A stretch of DNA of 64,000 nucleotides from Candidatus Fimenecus excrementavium (lineage in GTDB: Bacteria > Bacillota > Clostridia > Oscillospirales > Acutalibacteraceae). Location of the stretch: contig DVGI01000013.1 of NCBI GenBank assembly GCA_018712805.1, positions 24,575 through 88,574 on the forward strand, read 5' to 3'. Numbering within the stretch: position 1 is the first letter of the stretch; every line of letters starts with the position of its first letter. The position numbers were made by a program, and so were the translations under genes. The notes under the pieces are model-generated. The model saw nothing but the letters and a program-made list of their open reading frames with translations, made no database searches and was not told where the DNA came from. Below are positions 38,280 through 44,752 of this stretch, piece by piece.

Positions 38280-39491
38280 TTATTCGCTGTCGTCAAAAGC
38301 TTTTTCTGTTATTTCGTTGAGTGTCAATAGTTTTTTATAAGTTAGATCTATAAGAAACGCGCCGAGCGGTGCGGTAATCAAAATGGCGAGCACGGCGACG
38401 GTGAGGACGATATTCCCGCAAGAAAGCCCCATAGAAAGCGGGACAGAACCGATTGCCGCCTGCACAGTCGCTTTCGGCATATAGGCAAGCACGCAAAACA
38501 GGCGTTCTTTGAAAAGGAGCTTTGTTTTGAAAAGGCAAACCCACACGCCGGCCATACGGAACAACAGCACGCCGAAAATGAGAATGACCGCGGGAAGTCC
38601 GGCGGCATAAGCGTAATGTAAATCGACCGTTGCGCCCACGAGCACGAACAGCAAAAGTTCCGCCGCGACCCAAAGCTTGGAAAATTTCAAAGACAGGCGG
38701 CGCGCAACGATATCACGTTTTCTTTGGAGCGCGATACCGAGGCTCATTACCGCGATAAGGCCGGAGATTGGCACAAACCCCTCCAAAGCGTCTTCCAGCG
38801 CAACAAGCAGGAAAGAAAAGCTTAACAGCAAAAGCACTTTAACGGAATCACGCACATGCACTTTTTGAAAGAAAAAGGCAAGCGCGAGCCCTAAAGCCGC
38901 GCCCAAAAGGACGCCTAATAAAATAGAAATTGGAATTTCCGCAAAACGCCACGGTGAAAAGCTTTCGCCTTTTGCAAGCCCTGTAAACGAGGAAAACAAA
39001 ACAATCACAAACACGTCGTCCACGGAAGCGCCGGCAAGAATGAGCTGCGGAATGCTTTTCTTAGTGCCGTAGCCTTCTTCCATAAGCCGCAGCATTTTCG
39101 GCACAATCACCGCCGGGGAAACTGCGCCGACGACTGCGCCCATAATGGCGGCATCTAAATAGGAAATGTGCAAAAGCGGCGGGGCGAGCACGAGCATACC
39201 GAGGATTTCAAAGCACGCCGGCAAAAAGCACATAAGAATTGCCGGGCGACCGACCTTTTTTAAGTCGCTGATATTAAGATTCAACCCTGCGCGCGTCAAA
39301 ATGATAATCAGCGCAATCTGCCGCAAATCGGCGGAAATGGAAAGTAAAGAATCGTCTAACCAATTGAGCGCATAAGGACCGAGCACAATGCCGACAATCA
39401 GCATTCCCAAAAGCGGCGGCAGACGCAGTTTTTGAAACAGCGCGCCGAAAATGAGACCAAACAGAAAAATCAAAGCAAGACTTGTAAGCAT
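38280..39491 (-). CDS. Cation:proton antiporter (CPA-type), riboswitch-controlled
   Basis: The 403-residue protein has about 12 hydrophobic segments and the antiporter features GFGALFQKLRLPPLLG-like N-terminus, LTRAGLNLNISDLKKVG and the core SVDDVFVIVLFSSFTG with paired acidic residues. ATG at 39491 is used because GGAGG lies 7 bases upstream. The leader carries a fluoride riboswitch with terminator, so expression should rise with fluoride. It may thus help export fluoride or restore ion balance during fluoride stress rather than act as a housekeeping Na+/H+ antiporter. Confidence 0.85.
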   Translation of the reverse strand: MLTSLALIFLFGLIFGALFQKLRLPPLLGMLIVGIVLGPYALNWLDDSLLSISADLRQIALIIILTRAGLNLNISDLKKVGRPAILMCFLPACFEILGMLVLAPPLLHISYLDAAIMGAVVGAVSPAVIVPKMLRLMEEGYGTKKSIPQLILAGASVDDVFVIVLFSSFTGLAKGESFSPWRFAEIPISILLGVLLGAALGLALAFFFQKVHVRDSVKVLLLLSFSFLLVALEDALEGFVPISGLIAVMSLGIALQRKRDIVARRLSLKFSKLWVAAELLLFVLVGATVDLHYAYAAGLPAVILIFGVLLFRMAGVWVCLFKTKLLFKERLFCVLAYMPKATVQAAIGSVPLSMGLSCGNIVLTVAVLAILITAPLGAFLIDLTYKKLLTLNEITEKAFDDSE

Positions 39492-39520
39492 AAAACGCCT
39501 CCGAGTAAAAATTTGGGCAC

Positions 39521-39612
39521 AAAAAAGCTGATGCCCCCTGCAAAATGCAGAAGTCATCAGCAAAAATGCGGTTTCGGCAAAAGCCGCGGGAGAACTTCAT
39601 TCCCGATATGAC
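39521..39612 (-). ncRNA. Fluoride riboswitch (crcB motif) with intrinsic terminator
   Basis: Minus strand shows the aptamer in order: GGGAATGAAGTTCTCCC, the GCGGCTTTTGCCG hairpin, AAACCGC, then GCTGATGACTTCTGC. The GCTGATGA strand can pair instead with CATCAGC just downstream, forming a terminator ending in T6 (39521-39526). The two folds exclude each other, so ligand binding should permit read-through into the antiporter gene (an ON switch). Confidence 0.82.
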
Positions 39613-39615
39613 GGT

Positions 39616-39644
39616 ATTGTAGCACGAGGAATGCCGCACGTCAA
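39616..39644 (-). promoter_or_regulatory. Promoter of the fluoride riboswitch transcript
   Basis: Minus strand TTGACG, 17-bp spacer, TACAAT, placing the transcription start at about 39609, directly at the aptamer. Confidence 0.75.
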
Positions 39645-39655
39645 TGTTTTTCTTT

Positions 39656-40351
39656 TCAGCGCAGACTCTCCCCCGCCAAGGCTTCAAGCCCTTTTTCGTT
39701 TGTAATTTCAATTTTGCCGCGCGTTAAGCGCACGAGTTTTTCCTCTTGAAAATAACGAAGCATACGCGTCACGACTTCGCGCGCACTGCCCAAATGATTG
39801 CCGAGCTGTTCGTGGGTACAAACCAGCGTATCGCTTCCGGCGAGGTCTTTTTCTTCCAAAAGCAATGCCGCCAAACGGCTGTCGAGTCGGTGATTGAGGA
39901 CCTGGTCCATCAGCCAAACGACTTCGGAAAACCGAGACGCCATCAATTCGTTGGTGTAATTCGCGACCGCCGCACTTTGCTCCATAATGCTTTTATAAGC
40001 TTCGGTCGGAATTTGATAAACGACTGTTTCTTCGAGCGCTTCGATTTGAATATCAAATTGCAGGCTGTGGAGCATACAAGAAGCCGACATCAGGCAAATA
40101 TCGCGCGGGAGCAGTCGGTAAAGGGTCAGTTCCTTGCCGTTTTCGGAAAGGATAAACGCGCGCAGCTGCCCGCTGCACACCACAAACAGTCCCGTACATT
40201 CATTGCGCCCGCTTGAAAGAACGTCGCCGTTATGAAACGTGCGCTGTCTCGCCGCGGCGAGGAGTTTCGATTGTTCCGACGCGCTGATTTTCTGCCAAAA
40301 CGGAAGATACGCGGAAAGCGGCAGCACGTTTTCCGCCTGCGCGCCGCTCAA
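39656..40351 (-). CDS. Crp/Fnr family transcriptional regulator
   Basis: The 231-residue protein has an N-terminal cyclic-nucleotide-type sensor domain (FHNGDVLSSGRNECTGLFVVCSGQLRAFI), a long dimer helix, and a C-terminal winged helix (THEQLGNHLGSAREVVTRMLRYFQ). It lacks the four-Cys pattern of oxygen-sensing FNR. The start is TTG, overlapping the stop of the NifX-like gene (TTGA), with GGAGG six bases upstream, so the two are translationally coupled. The signal sensed is unknown, though metal or redox stress would fit the neighbours. Confidence 0.85.
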   Translation of the reverse strand: MSGAQAENVLPLSAYLPFWQKISASEQSKLLAAARQRTFHNGDVLSSGRNECTGLFVVCSGQLRAFILSENGKELTLYRLLPRDICLMSASCMLHSLQFDIQIEALEETVVYQIPTEAYKSIMEQSAAVANYTNELMASRFSEVVWLMDQVLNHRLDSRLAALLLEEKDLAGSDTLVCTHEQLGNHLGSAREVVTRMLRYFQEEKLVRLTRGKIEITNEKGLEALAGESLR

Positions 40352-40737
40352 TGGTTTCCTCCGCAGCCGTGCTTATCCTCCCCGCAGGTGTGCCCGTTTT
40401 CGTGGTGATGGCTGCACTGTATATCCGGCACAAAATGCAAAGTACCCGAAAGCAACGCCTGCACGCTTTGATCCGCATTGCCGGTAACGCCGGGGTAGAC
40501 GGTAATCCCGCATTTTGCGAGCGCCTCTTTCGCCCCCGCGCCGATGCCGCCGCAGATAAGCGTATTGACGCCTGCCGCCTGCAAAAGGCTCGCGAGGGCG
40601 CCGTGGCCGCTCGCGCCGGTCGGTAAAAGGCGGCTTTCCTGCACCGCGTTATTTTCCACCATATAAAGTTTAAACTGCGCCGTGTGCCCGAAATGCTGGA
40701 ACACCATGCCGTTTTCATAAGTCACTGCTACAATCAT
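40348..40737 (-). CDS. NifX/NifB-type dinitrogenase iron-molybdenum cofactor family protein
   Basis: The 129-residue protein has the small cofactor-binding fold: MIVAVTYENGMVFQHFGHTAQFKLY, then ICGGIGAGAKEALAKCGITVYPG. No nitrogenase genes are near; in many anaerobes this family handles iron-sulfur or metal clusters in other contexts. The C-terminus is rich in His and Cys (SHHHENGHTCGEDKHGCGGNH minus a residue or two), a probable metal-binding tail. It is the first gene of a short operon with the Crp/Fnr regulator and lies next to the feo genes. Confidence 0.88.
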   Translation of the reverse strand: MIVAVTYENGMVFQHFGHTAQFKLYMVENNAVQESRLLPTGASGHGALASLLQAAGVNTLICGGIGAGAKEALAKCGITVYPGVTGNADQSVQALLSGTLHFVPDIQCSHHHENGHTCGEDKHGCGGNH

Positions 40738-40761
40738 TTATATATATTCTCCTTTATGAAC

Positions 40762-40775
40762 ACACCGAACGGTGT
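40762..40775. promoter_or_regulatory. Palindrome in the NifX-Crp operon leader
   Basis: ACACCG-AA-CGGTGT lies between the -10 and the NifX-like start codon, where it could be a repressor site or a small leader hairpin. Confidence 0.4.
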
Positions 40776-40793
40776 AAAAAGCTTGTTAGGTTC

Positions 40794-40822
40794 ATCATAC
40801 AACAAATAGCTTTTTAAGTCAA
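40794..40822 (-). promoter_or_regulatory. Promoter of the NifX-Crp operon
   Basis: Minus strand TTGACT, 17-bp spacer, TATGAT. Confidence 0.65.
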
Positions 40823-40836
40823 CCAAAGGAAAAACA

Positions 40837-40857
40837 GCCCGCACCAAAAGTGCGGGC
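40837..40857 (-). terminator. Terminator of the feo operon
   Basis: GCCCGCAC pairs with GTGCGGGC; on the minus strand TGTTTTT follows. Confidence 0.8.
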
Positions 40858-40891
40858 CGCCTTTCAAGGAAAGAAAAGGAATGGGGAATTT

Positions 40892-41065
40892 TTATTGTTT
40901 ATGACACGTCCCGGCGCACGGACATTCCGCGCAGCCGCTGCAGCCGCAGGCGGATTTGCCCTTTTTACGGTCTTTGCGAAGTTTTAAAAGAATCAAAACG
41001 ATAAGCACCGCCAGCGCGACGGAAATGATAATCGTTGCTAAATTTTCAGAAAGAAAGGTCAGCAT
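40892..41065 (-). CDS. FeoB-associated Cys-rich membrane protein
   Basis: This 57-residue gene is easily missed. It reads MLTFLSENLATIIISVALAV, continues as one membrane helix to about residue 29, then a basic linker (RKDRKKGK) and a Cys-rich tail with CGCSGC, CPC and a last Cys. This matches the small proteins encoded after feoB in many Firmicutes, thought to bind iron or assist FeoB. Its ATG overlaps the feoB stop (ATGCTGA), so the two are translationally coupled. It ends before the operon terminator. Confidence 0.9.
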   Translation of the reverse strand: MLTFLSENLATIIISVALAVLIVLILLKLRKDRKKGKSACGCSGCAECPCAGTCHKQ

Positions 41066-43482
41066 TTTTCTGCTCCTTTACGTTTTTTCACGGAAACACC
41101 GGTTTTAAGCGTTTGGGATTCGTGATAGGGTTTGAAAAGCATATAAAGCATAACGCCGGCAATGAAGAACGCCACGATACTGCCGACAACATTGCCGCTT
41201 CCGGTAAAGAGCAACCCGAACTGATAGACCATAAGAGAGACGGCATAAGCAAACAGGGTTTGGTAGCCTATTGCGAACCAGGTCCATTTGGCGCTGTTCA
41301 TTTCCCGGCGGATTGCGCCGATTGCCGCGAAGCAGGGCGCGCAAAGCAGGTTGAAGATCAGGAACGAATAGCCGGCAAGGCGCGTCATGCCTTCAAAATC
41401 CAGAACACCGAACACGCCGACGACCTCTTCTTTGGCGACAAGGCCCATGACAGTGGCGATTGTCGCTTTTGCCGTGCCGAAGCCGAGCGGACGGAACACA
41501 AAGCTCACCGCGCCGCCGATGATGCCGAGAATGCTGTTTTCAAGCTCCATTTCGGGGTCAAAGGCAAATTTGCCGTCGACAAATCCGCACACGGAGCCCA
41601 CCCAAATGAAGATGGAAGATAGCAAAATAATCGTACCGGCTTTGCGCATGAAAGACGAGGCGCGCTCCCACATGGAGCGAAGCACGTTGCCCGCGGTCGG
41701 CCAGTGATAAGCCGGCAACTCCATGACAAACGGCGCCGGGTCGCCTGCAAACATTTTGGTTTTCTTAAGGATTATCCCCGACACGATAATGGCGGCAATG
41801 CCGAGGAAATAGGCGCTTGGCGCGACCCACCACGCGCCGCCGAACAGCGCGGAGGCAATCAGCGCAATAATCGGCAATTTTGCACTACACGGAATGAAAG
41901 TCGTGGTCATAATCGTCATTTTGCGGTCGCGGTCGTTTTCAATCGTGCGCGACGCCATAACGCCGGGCACGCCGCAGCCGGTACCGATTAACATCGGGAT
42001 AAACGATTTGCCAGAAAGGCCGAATTTGCGGAAAATGCGGTCTAATACGAACGCGATGCGCGCCATATAGCCGCAGCTTTCAAGGAACGCCAACAGGAAG
42101 AACAAGACGAGCATTTGCGGCACAAACCCGAGCACCGCACCGACGCCGCCGACGATACCGTCTAAAATCAGTCCCTGCAGCCAGTCGGCGCAATGGACGG
42201 CGGTAAGCCCGCGTTCCACAAGCACCGGAATCCCGGGCACCCACACGCCGAAGTCGGCCGTATCCGGTGCATTTTCGAGGGAAGCGTCCACGGCTTCGGA
42301 AATGATATACCCTTCGTTGTCAAGTGACGCCGCGTAACTGCCGTAGGCTTCTTCAAACGCACCGAAGTCTTTAGCCTCGATCGCAGAAAGAATATCGCCC
42401 GCGCCGACCACTTCGGCGTCTGCCGCCTGCTTGACAGTTTCGAGCACCGCAGGCGTCCAGACATTTTCTTCGGCATATTCGGTCACCGCTTCTTCATAGG
42501 CGGAAGAGCCGATGCCGAACAAATGCCAGCCGTCGCCGAACACGCCGTCGTTTGCCCAGTCGGTTGCAAACGTGCCGACGGTGGAAACGGATATGTAATA
42601 AACCAAAAACATAACAACCGCGAAAATCGGAAGCGCCGCAAAGCGGTTGGTGACCACCCGGTCGATTTTGTCGGATGTGGACAGCCTTTGGGTGTTTTTC
42701 TTTTTGTAACAGCCTTTGATAATCGAAGCGATATAGACATAGCGTTCGTTGGTGATGATGCTTTCGGCGTCATCGTCCAACTCTTTTTCGACCGCCTGAA
42801 TGTCTTTTTCGATATGGTCTTTCACGCTGTCGCTTAACTGCAACTGCGTTGAGACTTTTTCGTCACGTTCAAATAATTTGATCGCGTACCAACGCTGCTG
42901 TTCTTCCGGCAGGTCATGGACGGTGACCTCTTCAATGTGGGCAAGCGCGTGTTCCACGGGACCGGAAAAGCTGTGCTGCGGCAGGGTGCTTCCGCTTTGT
43001 GCCGCTTTTATGGCGGCTTCGGCCGCCGCAGAAATGCCCGTACCTTTGAGCGCCGAAATTTCCACAACCGGACAGCCGATTGCCGCGGACAGCGCTTCGA
43101 CATTCAGCCGGTCGCCGTTTTTGTGGACGACATCTATCATATTGACGGCGACGACAACGGGAATACCAAGTTCGGTCAGCTGGGTGGTCAAATAAAGATT
43201 GCGCTCTAAGTTGGTGCCGTCCACGATATTCAGAATCGCATCAGGGCGTTCGTTCAAAAGATAGTTTCTTGCGACAACCTCTTCGAGCGTATAAGGGGAA
43301 AGCGAATAAATCCCCGGCAGGTCGGTTATCACAACGTTGCTGTGTTTTTTGAGTTTCCCCTCTTTTTTCTCGACGGTGACGCCCGGCCAGTTGCCGACAA
43401 ACTGATTGGAGCCGGTCAGGGCGTTGAACAGTGTGGTTTTACCGCTGTTCGGGTTGCCCGCAAGGGCGATTTTGATTTGCAT
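41059..43482 (-). CDS. feoB: Ferrous iron transporter FeoB
   Basis: FeoB is a membrane Fe2+ importer with a regulatory G domain. The 807-residue protein has the G1 motif GNPNSGKTTLF (from residue 9), G3 DLPG, G4 NMID, and a helical NFeoB region, followed by the Gate-type membrane core (FIPMLIGTGCGVPGVMASRT, PFVMELPAYHWP). An insertion of about 100 residues rich in Ala/Glu lies after the first membrane helix. ATG at 43482 has AAAGGAAG upstream; earlier in-frame codons are rejected. Third gene of the iron-regulated operon. Confidence 0.97.
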   Translation of the reverse strand: MQIKIALAGNPNSGKTTLFNALTGSNQFVGNWPGVTVEKKEGKLKKHSNVVITDLPGIYSLSPYTLEEVVARNYLLNERPDAILNIVDGTNLERNLYLTTQLTELGIPVVVAVNMIDVVHKNGDRLNVEALSAAIGCPVVEISALKGTGISAAAEAAIKAAQSGSTLPQHSFSGPVEHALAHIEEVTVHDLPEEQQRWYAIKLFERDEKVSTQLQLSDSVKDHIEKDIQAVEKELDDDAESIITNERYVYIASIIKGCYKKKNTQRLSTSDKIDRVVTNRFAALPIFAVVMFLVYYISVSTVGTFATDWANDGVFGDGWHLFGIGSSAYEEAVTEYAEENVWTPAVLETVKQAADAEVVGAGDILSAIEAKDFGAFEEAYGSYAASLDNEGYIISEAVDASLENAPDTADFGVWVPGIPVLVERGLTAVHCADWLQGLILDGIVGGVGAVLGFVPQMLVLFFLLAFLESCGYMARIAFVLDRIFRKFGLSGKSFIPMLIGTGCGVPGVMASRTIENDRDRKMTIMTTTFIPCSAKLPIIALIASALFGGAWWVAPSAYFLGIAAIIVSGIILKKTKMFAGDPAPFVMELPAYHWPTAGNVLRSMWERASSFMRKAGTIILLSSIFIWVGSVCGFVDGKFAFDPEMELENSILGIIGGAVSFVFRPLGFGTAKATIATVMGLVAKEEVVGVFGVLDFEGMTRLAGYSFLIFNLLCAPCFAAIGAIRREMNSAKWTWFAIGYQTLFAYAVSLMVYQFGLLFTGSGNVVGSIVAFFIAGVMLYMLFKPYHESQTLKTGVSVKKRKGAEKC

Positions 43483-43507
43483 GGTTACGCTTCCTTTCTG
43501 CATCACA

Positions 43508-43523
43508 GTTAGCTTTAGTTAAC
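43508..43523. promoter_or_regulatory. Weaker DtxR-type box in the feoA-feoB gap
   Basis: GTTAGCTTTAGTTAAC resembles the two boxes at the operon promoter, with one mismatch in the right half (TTAA for CTAA). It lies between feoA and feoB. Confidence 0.4.
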
Positions 43524-43544
43524 CGCATATTAAAAATAAAAAGG

Positions 43545-43772
43545 TTATACAAATTCGATTTCAATTTTGTCGGCGTCCGCCTTGCGGATAGAAAGTTCGT
43601 AGCCGCGCACCGTCACCTCAATCGGGTCGCCGAGCGGCGCAACTTTTCGGATTTGTAATTCTACCCCGCGGGTAATGCCCATATCCATTATCCGGCGTTT
43701 GACAGCGCCCTCGCCGTGCAGCATAATCACCTTGCACTTTTGCCCTGTTTTTGCTTCTTTGAGCGTTTTCAT
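43545..43772 (-). CDS. feoA: FeoA domain protein (proximal to feoB)
   Basis: The 75-residue SH3-like protein has the FeoA pattern: KTGQKCKVIMLHGEGAVKRR, MDMGITRGVELQIRKVAPLGDP, and VTVRGYELSIRKADADKIEIE. FeoA proteins act in the cytosol as partners of FeoB. It follows another FeoA gene by 26 bases and has GGAGG nine bases before the ATG. Confidence 0.93.
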   Translation of the reverse strand: MKTLKEAKTGQKCKVIMLHGEGAVKRRIMDMGITRGVELQIRKVAPLGDPIEVTVRGYELSIRKADADKIEIEFV

Positions 43773-43798
43773 TGGTTTGCCTCCTATATTATCCTATA

Positions 43799-44017
43799 TT
43801 ATATAAAAATTTTACCGGCCATTTCCCGGTTGATTGCCACACGCGCGTCTTTCACGCGGACAATCAAATTGCCGCCGATTTTGGAAACAATCCGCACGCG
43901 CGCACCGGCGACAAATCCAAGATTTTCCAAGTGTTGGCGCGTTTCCGGCTTGCCGCCCACCATGCGGACGATATTATCTTCATCTAAATTGGCAAACGTC
44001 AAAGGCATCATAAACAT
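43799..44017 (-). CDS. feoA: FeoA domain protein (first gene of the feo operon)
   Basis: The 72-residue protein shows the same fold as the next gene: RQHLENLGFVAGARVRIVSKIGGNLIV-like core and VRVKDARVAINREMAGKI. Two FeoA genes before feoB are common in Clostridia. Three clustered ATG codons (44017, 44011, 44008) could start it; GCGGG six bases before the second favours 44011 slightly. Confidence 0.88.
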   Translation of the reverse strand: MFMMPLTFANLDEDNIVRMVGGKPETRQHLENLGFVAGARVRIVSKIGGNLIVRVKDARVAINREMAGKIFI

Positions 44018-44055
44018 CCCGCTTTCTTTTTGCCTGTTTTCATTGATTTGCTTTG

Positions 44056-44071
44056 ATTAGTCTTTTCTAAC
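44056..44071. promoter_or_regulatory. DtxR-type iron box B
   Basis: ATTAGTCTTTTCTAAC contains TTAG-N6-CTAA. It lies at about +1 to +16 of the feo transcript, 25 bases from box A. Confidence 0.55.
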
Positions 44072-44078
44072 TGCACAT

Positions 44079-44107
44079 ATGTTAGCACCAACTAACCCCT
44101 TTGTCAA
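44079..44107 (-). promoter_or_regulatory. Promoter of the feo operon
   Basis: Minus strand TTGACA, 17-bp spacer, TAACAT. Box A fills the spacer and part of the -10. Confidence 0.75.
44081..44096. promoter_or_regulatory. DtxR-type iron box A
   Basis: GTTAGCACCAACTAAC is a palindrome with arms GTTAG/CTAAC and N6 centre, inside the feo promoter. A bound repressor would block RNA polymerase. Confidence 0.65.
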
Positions 44108-44178
44108 GAGGAAAAAGTGTAATTTTTTTACTTTTTTTGAAAAAAGGTAGGTTGTGTGTTTTCGTTTTTGCACAGTTG

Positions 44179-44207
44179 TTGTCAAACGGCGGATTTTGTG
44201 GTATACT
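44179..44207 (+). promoter_or_regulatory. Promoter of the DtxR-family gene
   Basis: TTGTCA, 17-bp spacer, TATACT; TTG start codon 28 bases downstream. Confidence 0.65.
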
Positions 44208-44235
44208 ATGGATATTCTAACCTTGGGGTGATTGT

Positions 44236-44598
44236 TTGAAAATTCAGGAATCTGCCGAAAACTATTTGGAAGCGATTTTGGTCCTGCAAAACCGCAAAGG
44301 CACGGTGCGCTCCGTGGACATAGCCAACGAGCTTTCTTTTTCCAAGCCGAGCGTCAGCGTGGCCATGAAAAATTTGCGCGAAAACGGCTATATTTCGATG
44401 GACAATGACGGCAGCATTCACCTGCTTCCTCCGGGACTGGCGATTGCAGAACGCATTTATGAGCGGCACACGCTGATTTCCAACTGGCTTTGCACGCTCG
44501 GCGTGGACCCCAAAACGGCGGCGGAGGATGCCTGCCGCATGGAGCACGTATTAAGTGAGGAATCTTTTGAAGCTTTAAAACGGCACACCAAACAATAA
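44236..44598 (+). CDS. DtxR-family metal-dependent regulator (short form)
   Basis: The 120-residue protein has the N-terminal winged helix (RSVDIANELSFSKPSVSVAMKNL) and the dimerisation/metal domain, with no SH3-like third domain. Metal ligands resemble the Fe-type DtxR site: Cys100, Glu103 and His104 in CRMEHVLSEES, with His78. It is divergent from the feo operon, whose promoter carries TTAG-N6-CTAA boxes, so it is very likely the iron-dependent repressor of feo. Start is TTG with GGGGTG five bases upstream. Confidence 0.9.
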   Translation: MKIQESAENYLEAILVLQNRKGTVRSVDIANELSFSKPSVSVAMKNLRENGYISMDNDGSIHLLPPGLAIAERIYERHTLISNWLCTLGVDPKTAAEDACRMEHVLSEESFEALKRHTKQ

Positions 44599-44611
44599 AA
44601 AAGCAACAAAT

Positions 44612-44641
44612 GAAACCGTGGTTTTTAAAGCCACGGTTTTC
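44612..44641 (+). terminator. Terminator after the DtxR-family gene
   Basis: GAAACCGTGG pairs with CCACGGTTTTC and T5 follows. Confidence 0.8.
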
Positions 44642-44752
44642 TTTTTATAAAAAGCCCTGTGCACACAGATACCGCTTGATTTTTTAAAGGTCTTTTGCTA
44701 CTATAAACTTGCAACGCGGCGCGCCCGCAATCTATTTGCACCGAGGTTATTT

